In this document: positions 41,301-50,157 of the stretch, piece by piece
Layout of the letters: the number at the start of each line of letters is the position of its first letter
How positions within the stretch are numbered: position 1 is the stretch's first letter
NCBI GenBank assembly: GCA_028277405.1
Contig: JANQGH010000069.1
Coordinates: forward strand, 1-64,000
Direction: 5' to 3'
DNA: 64,000 nt
DNA from: Alphaproteobacteria bacterium
Lineage (GTDB): Bacteria; Pseudomonadota; Alphaproteobacteria; DSM-16000; Inquilinaceae
Made by a program: the position numbers and the translations under genes
Notes under the pieces: generated by a model
Database searches by the model: none
Told to the model about the DNA's origin: nothing
The model's input: only the letters and a program-made list of their open reading frames with translations

Positions 41301-42476
41301 TCACTCCTTCTCACTCGGCGGCTCCTGCATAGCCGCAACCGGTGGTACGTCGAACCAGCGGAGGATCGCTGAGGGAAATGTTGGTGGACGGCCGGCCCAA
41401 AGCAGCCCAGCCTCTCCCACGAATGCCCAGTGGCCGGCGCCACGCATCGGAATAGCGGCGGGCGTGTCGATGATGCTCCCTGTCTCCAGGTCGATCAGCA
41501 CGCCGCCATCAGCGCCGCTCAGGTCACCGGCCAGCAAGCGGCCATCCGGGCTGATCGCAATCTCGCCCGCAGAAGCAGCGCCTTCGGACAGCGGCCCGTT
41601 TTCAGCCATGAGACGGCTCGTCCATTTTCCGGGCTCGGTGATGACAAACGAGCCGTCTGCGTGCAGCGAGAGCAGGCGTCCATCGGCAAGGAACGCGAGT
41701 TGGCGGACCGGCGTGTCGGAGGGCTCGATCTCGGCAAGCGGCTCCGCCCCCTCGCCCAAGGCGTAGATGCGAACGGGAGTGGACGCCGATGTGCCGTCGC
41801 CGCCCGCCCCACCCTCTGTCTCATCGGCTTCGGGCCGGCGATCGGCGACCGCCAGCATTGCGCCTTCTTGGCCAAGCGCAATGGCCGCGGCCGGTTGGTC
41901 ATGGATGATAACGGGCTCGTCAGCAGCGGCGAGATCCCAAAGCTGGACCGCACCGGCGCAGGCCGTCGCGACGGTTTGGGTCTCGGCAGCGACGGCGATG
42001 GTCGAACAGCCGCCGACGGGCAGGTCTTGCGGCGCGATGTCCGGCGCGCCGTCCCAGCGGTAGAGACCGCCCAGCGTGCCGCCAGCACCCTCTCGGTCCT
42101 CCCAGGACGGGCTGCGGGCGATCAGCAGCGTGTCACCGGCAAACGCCAGGTCGCGCACACAGCAGCCCTCCGGCATGGCGCCGAAGACAAAGTGGTTCAG
42201 CAGCGCGCCCGACGGGTCGCGCAGTTCTACGCTGTTGGGACCGGCAACAGCGATGCGTCCATCCTCGGCGATCGCCAGCGCGACGGGAGCATCTTCGAGG
42301 TCAAGCGCGACTTCGTCTTGCGCCTGGCCAAGGCTCGGGCTCGCCCAGAGAAGCGCCGCCAGGATCAGAGGCGCCGCGCGCCAACGCAGGTCAGGTCTTG
42401 AGCGGGTCGGGACCGTAGGCGTTCCCCTCGCGCTGGCCTTCTTTGATGCCGAGATAGTAGAGCGCATAGAGCCCAA
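41301..42476 (-). CDS. Secreted beta-propeller-like hypothetical protein
   Basis: A 391-residue protein from ATG 42476, with a hydrophobic signal at about residues 35-52 (APLILAALLWASPSLG, cleaved near AQA). The mature chain holds repeated blades of the WD40/quinoprotein type, recognisable as VALAIAEDGRIAVAG, QLAFLADGRLLSLHADG and EIAISPDGRLLAGD. No enzyme motif is visible. The start overlaps the 3' end of DUF805 by 86 bases, which is unusual. Only ATG 42476 or 42467 is available, unless a CTG near 42389 is used. Its role is unknown; periplasmic or secreted. Confidence 0.65.
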   Translation of the reverse strand: MGSMRSTISASKKASARGTPTVPTRSRPDLRWRAAPLILAALLWASPSLGQAQDEVALDLEDAPVALAIAEDGRIAVAGPNSVELRDPSGALLNHFVFGAMPEGCCVRDLAFAGDTLLIARSPSWEDREGAGGTLGGLYRWDGAPDIAPQDLPVGGCSTIAVAAETQTVATACAGAVQLWDLAAADEPVIIHDQPAAAIALGQEGAMLAVADRRPEADETEGGAGGDGTSASTPVRIYALGEGAEPLAEIEPSDTPVRQLAFLADGRLLSLHADGSFVITEPGKWTSRLMAENGPLSEGAASAGEIAISPDGRLLAGDLSGADGGVLIDLETGSIIDTPAAIPMRGAGHWAFVGEAGLLWAGRPPTFPSAILRWFDVPPVAAMQEPPSEKE

Positions 42477-42846
42477 TCGCCAACACGATCAGGTTGATCA
42501 GCCAGCCAAAGAAGTTCGGTGCGACATAGGTCACCTCGCCCAGGGTAACGGAGGAATAGGTCAGCCCCGTCAACCGCAACAGTGACGCGACAAAAGACGG
42601 CAGAATAAAGACCGCCGCCAGAGGCATCGCGGGATCGCCATGGTCATGCAGGCGCTTCACCATCAGCGCCAGCGCGGGATAGATCACCGCCAGGTTGACG
42701 ATGAGTTGGGTCAGCCAAGCCGGCAGGAACAGCATCAGGATGAACGATCCGACGACCGCCGCGACGGCCAGAACCAGAACGCCGATCCAAAATGGCTGCC
42801 GGTTGATGCGGCCGTCGAAGTCCGTGAAGAGGAAGTTGAAGTCCAC
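42391..42846 (-). CDS. DUF805 family membrane protein
   Basis: A 151-residue membrane protein with four hydrophobic helices. The N-terminus FTDFDGRINRQPFWIGVL is the DUF805 signature (F-x-G-R-x-x-R-x-x-F-W), and VKRLHDHGDPAMPL is the second conserved block (RLHD). Function is unknown. GTG 42846 is the start because GGGAGG (42853-42858) lies six bases upstream; the open frame continues to 42903 without such support. It partially overlaps the next gene. Confidence 0.85.
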   Translation of the reverse strand: MDFNFLFTDFDGRINRQPFWIGVLVLAVAAVVGSFILMLFLPAWLTQLIVNLAVIYPALALMVKRLHDHGDPAMPLAAVFILPSFVASLLRLTGLTYSSVTLGEVTYVAPNFFGWLINLIVLAIGLYALYYLGIKEGQREGNAYGPDPLKT

Positions 42847-43001
42847 GTCTTGCCTCCCGAAAGCTGTCACATGCGCGGTCGAGACGGTACCTCCGTCGAC
42901 CATCAGTGGCCCCTGCGCTACAGCCTAAACAGGCAAGCGCGATCATGCGATTGATTTTCCGCATTGGGCCGGCTGTGCGGCCAAAGCGTGCGGCCAAGAC
43001 G

Positions 43002-43757
43002 TTAGGTCTTGGCCTTGGCGCGCTTGATCCGGTCCGCGAACGACGCCTCGACGAGCAGGCTTCCTTCATGGCCGATGGTCTCGTCGACCAGGGCGTAGAC
43101 GGTGCCGCCGCAATTGCGCCAGCGCATGCAGAACGACAGATCCTCGGAGATGTAGTCGCCGCTGTCTTCCATCATGATGCAGTTGAAGAAACCATAGATC
43201 TCGCAGCCATAACCGCTGAGCGTCGTGGCCTTGGCCTCACCGGTGTCCAGCATGCGCTCGAAGACCTGGCGCTGGACCAACATCAATCCGGTCCCCAGCG
43301 CCTTGACCTCGACAAAGCCCTGATCGGGTTCGAGGTCCTTCACCGGCACGTCGAGCGCGACGTTGAACGAGTCGCTCAAGCCCATAGCGCGCCGGATGTC
43401 GATCGCGCTTTCGGTCTTGATCAGTTCGCCGATGGTACGGTTGATTTTCTTGGTGTTGAAGGTGCGCTTCGGGGCCGCGACGGCGATCAACGGCTTGTCA
43501 TAGGCCAGCATGCGCTGGAACAGGCCGGCGCTGAATGCCATGTCGGCATCCACGAACGCCAAGTGCGTGCAGTCCTTGCGACTGACGAAGGTCGACGCCA
43601 GGACATTGCGGGCGCGCATGACGTCGGCAAGGTCGACAGTCAACACATCGGCCGCGACGCCGGCCTTCGTCATCGAGACGATGGTGTGCATCATCGAGCG
43701 ATAGGCGCAGGCCTGGATGACCCCCCTTCCGGTGGGCGTCGCGAACAAGACTTTCAT
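43002..43757 (-). CDS. GT-A-like glycosyltransferase
   Basis: A 251-residue protein with a nucleotide-diphospho-sugar transferase-like N-terminus (VLFATPTGRGVIQACAYRS) and a metal-binding DxD motif in AFVDADMAF (Asp70 and Asp72). Later DYISEDLSFCMRWRNCGG (E-D-x-x-F) fits the catalytic acid and acceptor part of family 2-like enzymes. The first half differs from typical GT2 proteins, so this is tentative. It lies on the same strand as, and 115 bases after, a Gfo/Idh/MocA oxidoreductase, which could make its sugar donor. No signal peptide or membrane helix. Confidence 0.6.
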   Translation of the reverse strand: MKVLFATPTGRGVIQACAYRSMMHTIVSMTKAGVAADVLTVDLADVMRARNVLASTFVSRKDCTHLAFVDADMAFSAGLFQRMLAYDKPLIAVAAPKRTFNTKKINRTIGELIKTESAIDIRRAMGLSDSFNVALDVPVKDLEPDQGFVEVKALGTGLMLVQRQVFERMLDTGEAKATTLSGYGCEIYGFFNCIMMEDSGDYISEDLSFCMRWRNCGGTVYALVDETIGHEGSLLVEASFADRIKRAKAKT

Positions 43758-43872
43758 TGGCTGTTTCCCCGGCGCGCCCTCGTCGACAGCGGATTGGGTC
43801 GCGGATCGTCATAGCGGAAGGCCCGCTGGACGCGCAACTCGCTATTGCCAGCGAACGGGGTGGATCACGCTG

Positions 43873-44934
43873 TCAAAGCACGATGGCGGCATGTTCGCGG
43901 ATCGAGCGTTCCGCCGCCTGGCCCATGGCGACGGCCCTCAAGCCATCATCGAGCGTGACGGCAGGTCTGCCGCCGGTGCGGATCATGTCGCGGAAGGCAA
44001 CATGCTCGAAATAGGTCGCGCCATGATGGTCGCCGATCTGCAACAGCTTCTCGTCAACCGGAATATGCTCAGATAACATTGGAAGAATGTCACCCATCCT
44101 GTTGACAAAGCCGCGTTTTCCGATCGAAAGCCGCGAGGATGGAATGCCGCATTCCACCTTGCCCCCATCGCCGGTCACCGTGATTTCCTCCTGGTCGCGG
44201 CTGGCTTCGGCGAACATGCACAGGTCCAGCATGGCGCGCGTGCCGTTGGCGAAATCGACCGCGACGAACGCGTTGTCGACGACGTCAGCGGCTTGGCCGT
44301 CGACGGTTTCATCGAGATGGTTCACGTCCTGGCCGCCCGTGGCATAGAGGCGAACCGGATCGCTGTTCGTGATCAGGCGCATCAGATCGAAGAAGTGACA
44401 GCACTTCTCCACCATCGTGCCGCCGGACAGCGCGGACAGTCGGTTCCAGGCGCCGACCTTGTCCAGGAACGGAAAGCGATGCTCGCGGATCGCCAGCATG
44501 CGCAACTGGCCGACCGTGCCCTTGCGCACCTCTTCGATCAGGCGGGTGACCGGCGGCATGAAGCGATACTCCATCGCCACCCAGACAGGGGCCGCGCGTG
44601 ACGATGCGGCGGCAATGACCGCCTGGCAGTCCTCCACGGTGCTGCACAGCGGCTTTTCCACGATGATGGGCAGATCGGTCGCCACGGCATCGGCCAGAAT
44701 GGACCTGTGGGTATGGTTCGGCGACGCGATCACCAGGGCGTCGAGGGTCTCGGCGCCCAGCATGTCGCGATAGTCCGGATAGGCGGTGAGGCCCGTCAAC
44801 GCCTCCGCCTTCTCGCGCATGCCCGCGTCGGTATCGGCAACGGCGGTCACCTCGACGCCGTCGACCGCGCCCAGATTGCGAATGTGCTCCTGCCCCATAT
44901 TGCCGGTGCCGATGACGCCATAGCGAAGGGTCAT
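43873..44934 (-). CDS. Gfo/Idh/MocA family oxidoreductase
   Basis: A 353-residue NAD(P)-dependent sugar dehydrogenase-like protein. The Rossmann motif GVIGTGNMGQEHIRNLG is at the N-terminus, and the catalytic Lys is in IIVEKPLCST, followed by GGTMVEKCCHFFDLMRL in the C-terminal domain. Family members oxidise or epimerise sugars and inositols. ATG 44934 was chosen because the following sequence aligns from the first residue; the frame runs upstream to 45309 inside the next gene and is not real there. It is downstream of an SDR gene on the same strand. Confidence 0.9.
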   Translation of the reverse strand: MTLRYGVIGTGNMGQEHIRNLGAVDGVEVTAVADTDAGMREKAEALTGLTAYPDYRDMLGAETLDALVIASPNHTHRSILADAVATDLPIIVEKPLCSTVEDCQAVIAAASSRAAPVWVAMEYRFMPPVTRLIEEVRKGTVGQLRMLAIREHRFPFLDKVGAWNRLSALSGGTMVEKCCHFFDLMRLITNSDPVRLYATGGQDVNHLDETVDGQAADVVDNAFVAVDFANGTRAMLDLCMFAEASRDQEEITVTGDGGKVECGIPSSRLSIGKRGFVNRMGDILPMLSEHIPVDEKLLQIGDHHGATYFEHVAFRDMIRTGGRPAVTLDDGLRAVAMGQAAERSIREHAAIVL

Positions 44935-45097
44935 GGCGTCCCGCCAATGCTGGTGGTCGGTCTGGGCCCGGTTGTCATGTCGTGATGAACCAATGGTATC
45001 GAAGGCGAGTCTGCGCGCCAAATCAGGCCGATTGGCGCTGCCTGTCAATAGTTTGCAGCGTCTATGGGGATTGCGGTGGCGACATGTGGCTTCGCGT

Positions 45098-45868
45098 TCA
45101 AGCGCCGCCGCGCGACCGGATGATCTGGCCGGTGATCCAACCGGCATCGTCCGAAGCCAGGAACGCAACCAGCCGCGCGGCATCGTCAGGTTCCCCCAGA
45201 CGGCCCGTGGGCGCGGCCTCGACCAGCGATTGGCGCAGATCCTCGCCGATCCAACCGGTGTCGGTAACGCCTGGATCGACCGCATTGACGGTAATGCCGC
45301 GGCCGGCAAGCGCCGGGGCCAGGCTGACCGTCAAGGCATCGATCGCGCCCTTGGTCGCGGCATAGGCCAGTTCATCCGGCATCGGCCCCGCCCCCTGCCC
45401 CGACGTCATGTTGATGATCCGACCGCCCTCGGCCCGATCGAAATGCCGGACGAATTCGGCGATGAGCAAGGCCGTGGCCCTCAAATTGACAGCGTAGTGG
45501 GCGTCCAGCCCAGCGGCGTCGAGCCGGTCGATCCCGTCGTGGGCCGAATAGGCCGCATTGTTGACGAGGATGTCGATCGTGCCGAAGGCGGACCGGGCCT
45601 TGTCGAACAGGTCGGCCGCACCGCTCGGCTTCGACAGATCGACTTCGAAGCCCACGGCGCGCACGCCCAGGTCAGCGATCTCACGCAGGACGTCGTTGAT
45701 GGCTGGCCCCAGGTCGTCGGCCCAGGCCTGTGCGCCATCGTATGGTCGGAAGTAAGCCAGGCAGGTGTCCGCGCCCTCCGTCGCAAGCGCCCTTGCGATG
45801 GCAGTACCAATCCCGTTGTGCCGCGAGGCGCCGGTAATCAATGCCGTTTTGCCGGCCAAAGTGCTCAT
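45098..45868 (-). CDS. SDR family oxidoreductase (3-oxoacyl-ACP reductase-like)
   Basis: A 256-residue classical short-chain dehydrogenase. The cofactor motif is ALITGASRHNGIGTAIARAL with an unusual insertion (RHNG) between the glycines. NNAAYSAHD is the NNAG-like motif, and the catalytic Ser and Tyr-Lys are in INMTSGQGAG and AYAATKGA. The C-terminus ends GQIIRSRGGA. It reduces or oxidises hydroxyacyl or sugar substrates. GAGGG precedes ATG 45868. It may be co-transcribed with the Gfo/Idh/MocA gene 163 bases downstream. Confidence 0.88.
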   Translation of the reverse strand: MSTLAGKTALITGASRHNGIGTAIARALATEGADTCLAYFRPYDGAQAWADDLGPAINDVLREIADLGVRAVGFEVDLSKPSGAADLFDKARSAFGTIDILVNNAAYSAHDGIDRLDAAGLDAHYAVNLRATALLIAEFVRHFDRAEGGRIINMTSGQGAGPMPDELAYAATKGAIDALTVSLAPALAGRGITVNAVDPGVTDTGWIGEDLRQSLVEAAPTGRLGEPDDAARLVAFLASDDAGWITGQIIRSRGGA

Positions 45869-46049
45869 CTAGCCCTCAATCTGCCTGCCCGATCGCTCCT
45901 TTGGCCGCGATCACTTCGTCGCGAGCCCCCAATCAGTGCCCTGCCTCCGAGGCGACAACACCCTCAAACGCAGCTAGACTCACGCGTGCAACAGCCAGAG
46001 GTTGCACCAAGAGGCGCTCGCCATAACGACAATAAGGAGCAAGAGGGCG

Positions 46050-46337
46050 ATGTACATTGCGATTCGGAAATACCAGGCGGCAGGATCGGCGAAGGATGTC
46101 GAGGACGCCGTACGGCGCGAGTTGGTGCCGGTGTTGAAGCAGGACCCCGGCTTTCGGGGATTCTACATGATCGATGACGGCGGCAGCATGATCGCCTCGG
46201 TCAGCATCTTCGACAGCGAGGAAGCGGCCCGCCGATCGAATGAGCAAGCGGTCGCCGCGCGCGCCAAATTCATGCACCTGTTGCCGGACGAGCCGGAAGT
46301 CATGGTCGGCGAGGCCGGCATCGCCGAGACCGTCTGA
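46050..46337 (+). CDS. ABM-like dimeric alpha/beta-barrel small protein
   Basis: A 95-residue protein with the antibiotic-biosynthesis-monooxygenase-like fold: MYIAIRKYQ as first strand, a helix, and GFRGFYMIDDG and MIASVSIFDSEEAARRSNE as later elements. Such small proteins are often oxygenases or binding proteins acting as dimers. An AGGAG plus AGAGGG region precedes ATG 46050. It lies between minus-strand neighbours, so it is transcribed alone. Function unknown. Confidence 0.7.
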   Translation: MYIAIRKYQAAGSAKDVEDAVRRELVPVLKQDPGFRGFYMIDDGGSMIASVSIFDSEEAARRSNEQAVAARAKFMHLLPDEPEVMVGEAGIAETV

Positions 46338-46340
46338 GCG

Positions 46341-47033
46341 CTAAGCGCGCACGCCCACCAGGGCCGGCAGTTCAGCCAACGAGGTGATCACGGCGGCCGG
46401 TCCTGCGGGCAGCCTGTCCTGCTGCAGGCCAAGTCGATTGCACCAACAGGCTGCGAAACCGAAGCGGGCGGCGCCGGCGATGTCCCAACCGTTGCTGGAG
46501 ACGAAGCAGACCCGCGCCGGTTCGATGTTCAGGCGGTCGACCGCGAGTTGATAGGCCGGCGCTGCGGGCTTGTGGATGCCGACATCCTCCACGGACAGGA
46601 CCGCGTCGAAGTCCTGGTCCAGCCCGGCGGACGCCACGGCCGCATTCAGCATCTGTGGCGATCCGTTGGACAGGATCGCCGTGCCGATGTCGCCATCGCG
46701 CAACGCCCGAAGGACCGGGGCGACCTCGGGATAGGCGGTCAGCGCCCTATAGAGATCGAGCAGGCGTGCCCTGAGGGCGGGATCGTCGACGCCAAAGCTG
46801 GCCAGGGCAAAGTCGAGGCCGCGCGTCGTCGTCTCCCATAGGTCGAGATGGGCGCCCATGATGTCGCTGAGCCAGGCGTACTCCAGCTGCTTCTGGCGCC
46901 ACAGGGCCGATACGGCAACAGCCTTGTTGCCAAGCGCCTCGCCACCGCGCTGGACGGCGGAGTGGACGTCGAACAGCGTTCCGTACGCGTCGAACACGCA
47001 GACGGCAATGTCGGCAAAGGGCTTGCTTGTCAT
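46341..47033 (-). CDS. (S)-2-haloacid dehalogenase-like HAD hydrolase (haloacid dehalogenase type II)
   Basis: A 230-residue HAD enzyme. The nucleophile Asp15 is in VFDAYGTLFDVHSA, the L-2-haloacid dehalogenase region is LWRQKQLEYAWL, and later motifs are AILSNGSP and VGIHKPAAPAY with the catalytic lysine. The C-terminal VSSNGWDIAGAARFGF is the typical dehalogenase motif. It hydrolyses short 2-haloacids, or possibly another phosphate-free ester. It is convergent with the ABM-like gene by only three bases. Confidence 0.88.
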   Translation of the reverse strand: MTSKPFADIAVCVFDAYGTLFDVHSAVQRGGEALGNKAVAVSALWRQKQLEYAWLSDIMGAHLDLWETTTRGLDFALASFGVDDPALRARLLDLYRALTAYPEVAPVLRALRDGDIGTAILSNGSPQMLNAAVASAGLDQDFDAVLSVEDVGIHKPAAPAYQLAVDRLNIEPARVCFVSSNGWDIAGAARFGFAACWCNRLGLQQDRLPAGPAAVITSLAELPALVGVRA

Positions 47034-47096
47034 GGCGGGCTCTCGACTGGATGATGGCCGGACAGCAAAACCCGCGAAAGCCGCCGGTGCAACCGC

Positions 47097-48653
47097 TTAG
47101 GGCTCGGACTGCGAGGTTCGCAGCAGCACGAATTGGGCAATGGCGCCGATCGCGGCGACAATGACGCACAAGAGGGTCAGCGCCTCGAAGCCGGCATCGA
47201 CCGCGTGCCTCAACGCGGCCTGGACATTTGCGGCGGTCCCCGCGTCGAACTGGCCCAACACGGACTGCAACTGTGCGGCGTTGGCATGCAGGCCGGCGCG
47301 GACGGCGGCCAGTTGCGTCGGATCGGTGATCTGCAGCGCCGCCAGACTGTTCGCCAGAGACCCGTCGGTGGCGGCGGCCGACACCAGGCCACCGAGCGAT
47401 ACGCCGATCGTGGCCCCCAGAAAGGTGAACGTCGTCAACAGGCCCGCCCCCTGCCCGGTCTGATCCGGCGACAGGGTCGCCAGGCCGATGCCGGAGAAGA
47501 CGGGCACCGTCAGGCCCAGGCCGAGGCCGCAAAGGACCAGAGCCGTTTCCAGCCCCACGAGGTTGTCGACGGCCACTTCGATATGGAGCAGCAGCGCGCC
47601 GAGGCAGAGCAACACCATGCCGGTGGTAACGACGCTGCGCGGCCCCAAGCGTGACACGGCCCGGTCGACGAACAGCGAAACGACGAACATCACGACGGTC
47701 AGCGCGATCAGCGTGACGCCGGCTTGGGCGGCGCTGTCACCGAGGGTCAGCGTGTTCTGCACGAAAACACTGGCGAAATAGAGAATGCCGTAGATCAGGA
47801 AGAAGGTGCTCAAAATGCCGACGGTGGCGGCGATGAAGTGGCGGTGGCGAAACAGTTTCAGGTCCAGGAACGGCCGCTCCAACCGGCGCTCGCGCAGCAG
47901 CAGCGTCACCAGCGCGGCGACCGCAACGAATAGTGTTGCAAGGGTCGCGACCGAAGCCCAGCCGAGGCCCTGGGCGTGTGTGATCGCGTAGGTGAAGGCG
48001 GCCATCGCCGCGGCCAGCAGCCCGAAGCCGAGATAGTCGCGTTTGCCCGCCGAACGCGCTGCCCTGGCCTCGAAGTGGCCGCGCATGGCCGCAGCCACGA
48101 TCACGAACGCCAGCGCGGCAATGGCCAGACTGACCCAGAAAACGGCCCGCCAGTCGAGATAGTGGGTCAAGAGACCGCCGACGATCGGCCCGATGCCGAG
48201 GCCGAGGCCGAGAAAACCGCTCCAGATCCCTGCCGCGACCTGGCGCTGGTGTTCCGGAAAGGTCGCCTTGATCAGGGCCAGCGACATGGGCAGCAGAAGA
48301 GCACCGGCGAAGCCCTGGATGGCGCGGCCGATCAGGATCGTCGCCGCGTTGCCGGCCAGCGCGATCATCACATAGGCGATCATGAAGCTGAGCGCGCCGG
48401 CGAGAAACACCCGCCCATGGCCGAAATGGTCGCCGATCCGGCCGGCGGCGGCCAGGAACACCGCGCCGGTCAGGAAGTAGATCGTCACGATCCATTGCAC
48501 GGTGACGGGGCTGATGTCGAACGCGTGCCGGATGGCTGGGACGGCCGTGATCAGAGCCGTGCCGTTCATCGTCAGGCTGAACACGCCCAGGCACGCGCCG
48601 GCCATGACGATCCAGCGATTGGGCCCCGTGCCGGGAGGCACCGCAACGGTCAC
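47097..48653 (-). CDS. MFS transporter, DHA2 family
   Basis: A 518-residue efflux transporter with about 14 hydrophobic helices. MNGTALITAVPAIRHAF matches the first-helix motif, and AAGRIGDHFGHGRVFLAG, IGRAIQGFAGALLLPMSLAL and LGLGIGPIVGGLL (motif C, antiporter signature) follow. An extracytoplasmic segment around residues 420-485 carries a helical region (LQITDPTQLAAVRAGLHANA) typical of this subgroup. The start is GTG 48653. It lies 63 bases downstream of nothing but the HAD gene start; a shared transcript is likely. Confidence 0.88.
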   Translation of the reverse strand: MTVAVPPGTGPNRWIVMAGACLGVFSLTMNGTALITAVPAIRHAFDISPVTVQWIVTIYFLTGAVFLAAAGRIGDHFGHGRVFLAGALSFMIAYVMIALAGNAATILIGRAIQGFAGALLLPMSLALIKATFPEHQRQVAAGIWSGFLGLGLGIGPIVGGLLTHYLDWRAVFWVSLAIAALAFVIVAAAMRGHFEARAARSAGKRDYLGFGLLAAAMAAFTYAITHAQGLGWASVATLATLFVAVAALVTLLLRERRLERPFLDLKLFRHRHFIAATVGILSTFFLIYGILYFASVFVQNTLTLGDSAAQAGVTLIALTVVMFVVSLFVDRAVSRLGPRSVVTTGMVLLCLGALLLHIEVAVDNLVGLETALVLCGLGLGLTVPVFSGIGLATLSPDQTGQGAGLLTTFTFLGATIGVSLGGLVSAAATDGSLANSLAALQITDPTQLAAVRAGLHANAAQLQSVLGQFDAGTAANVQAALRHAVDAGFEALTLLCVIVAAIGAIAQFVLLRTSQSEP

Positions 48654-48760
48654 ACCAGCAATCCCCCTTGCGTTGCCGGAAAGCTTAACGGTTCGCGCGC
48701 TGACACTACAGCAAGGCGCCCGGCCTTACCGGTGGCCGGCCAACGGCTTGGGCGGGCATC

Positions 48761-49936
48761 TCATGGATCGGCGTTTGCGGGCCAGTCGGGCATCGGCGCG
48801 CCATCCCAGGAGACGTCGCCGACGAAGGCCTGGCCAAATTCGATATGCTCGCGCTCGGCACGCTTGGACCAGTGGCGCAGATTGATGAAGAAGTACAGCG
48901 CCGGAAGCATGTCTTCGGCCGAGATGTAGACGTCCGGCGTCGTCAACAGCTCTCGGACCAGTTGCCGCGCCGGCAACTGAACCATCCCGGGCCTGAACAG
49001 AAAGGCATCGTACTGCCGCCGGGCGCCCGGTTCGACGATCCGCGTTTCGGAGGGCTCGCCAAGAACCGCATCGGCAACCCAAATCTTGGGCGTCAGGAAA
49101 ACCCCGGCGCTGGAACGCGGGTTACATTCGATCATGACGAAGCCATCCGGCGTGCGCCGAAAATCGAAAGCGATGAAGCCGGTGTAGTTGAACCGGGCAC
49201 AAATCGCCGAGGTCACCTCCAGCGATCCGAAATCCTCGATCGACGAGAACTGTACGGAGAACCCGCCGGAGGCCTGAATGGTCGGCTCGTAGACGCAATG
49301 GACCAAGACCCTGCCGTTTCGCACCACGCTGAACGAGCAGGCGTCGTTGCCTTCGACGTATTCCTGGACCAGCCAGGGGTTTTCGGCCGTTGGGTCGCAG
49401 TCATCGAGGCTGATCTCGCCAGCCCTGGGACCGTGGTTGGTGAGATAGACCATGCCGCCGCGCGAGTAGGCCGGGCGGGCGACGAACGCATCAAACTGGC
49501 CAGCCGCCGTTCGCAGATCATCGCGGCTGGCAACCACCTCGGTCCTCGGTGCCGGCAATCCGAGATCGGCGCACAGCTCGATGAACCTGGCCTTGTCGTG
49601 CAGGCACGCGATGGTGTCGAACGCCGGCGCGAACAGCGGTGCGGGGATCTTGTCGGCGTACCGGGCCAGGAAAAAGCCGTCCTCGTAGGACGGCACGACA
49701 AGGTCAATGCCGCGCTGCTGCACGATCTGGGCGATGTCTTGCACATACTGGACCGGGTCCGGCGCCGCCGCCGCGGCGACATGAAGCTTGTCCACGGCAT
49801 TGGAGTGCATCGCCGTGGCCAGCTTGAAGCTGTCAACCACGTCGATCCGGCACGGGCCCTGGTGGAGCGCCCGCACGATCCCCGTGGCCGGGTGAAAGCG
49901 CCCGCAGGTCACCAAGACATGCCGGTCGCCACTCAT
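48761..49936 (-). CDS. ATP-grasp domain protein
   Basis: A 391-residue ligase-like protein with the ATP-grasp layout. A pre-ATP-grasp Rossmann half (about 1-105) begins HVLVTCGRFHPATGIVRAL. The ATP-grasp domain (about 105-300) has DKARFIELCADLGLPAP, the ATP-clamping strand FVARPAYSRGGMVYL, the EYVEGND motif and the metal-binding pair in AFDFRRTPDGF and IECNPRSSAGVFL. It resembles carbamoyl-phosphate-synthase-like ATP-grasp ligases that join carboxylates to amines. The substrate is unknown. It is divergent from a CpXC-like metallopeptidase across a palindrome. Confidence 0.82.
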   Translation of the reverse strand: MSGDRHVLVTCGRFHPATGIVRALHQGPCRIDVVDSFKLATAMHSNAVDKLHVAAAAAPDPVQYVQDIAQIVQQRGIDLVVPSYEDGFFLARYADKIPAPLFAPAFDTIACLHDKARFIELCADLGLPAPRTEVVASRDDLRTAAGQFDAFVARPAYSRGGMVYLTNHGPRAGEISLDDCDPTAENPWLVQEYVEGNDACSFSVVRNGRVLVHCVYEPTIQASGGFSVQFSSIEDFGSLEVTSAICARFNYTGFIAFDFRRTPDGFVMIECNPRSSAGVFLTPKIWVADAVLGEPSETRIVEPGARRQYDAFLFRPGMVQLPARQLVRELLTTPDVYISAEDMLPALYFFINLRHWSKRAEREHIEFGQAFVGDVSWDGAPMPDWPANADP

Positions 49937-50103
49937 GTCGACCGCGCCTTCCGCAGGGCCGGACCAAGACAGCGCGCTTGGCTGGTCCGATCAACGATTG
50001 GCCAGGCGGGTCTGCCGACATCACGGTGCCTCGGGTTCAGAGCCTTCATGGGATACCAGGGTTTTGCGCGCGGTTGACGGCATTGGATCCAGGATAGCCG
50101 CAA

Positions 50104-50121
50104 ATGCGCCAAATGGCGCAT
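50104..50121. promoter_or_regulatory. Perfect 7-4-7 inverted repeat in the ATP-grasp/metallopeptidase divergon
   Basis: ATGCGCC-AAAT-GGCGCAT lies 36 bases before the metallopeptidase start and about 170 bases before the ATP-grasp start. It is a good operator candidate, though no regulator gene is adjacent. Confidence 0.45.
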
Positions 50122-50157
50122 GCTAAGTCTTCAGCCTCAATCCGAAGGGAGGGCGAG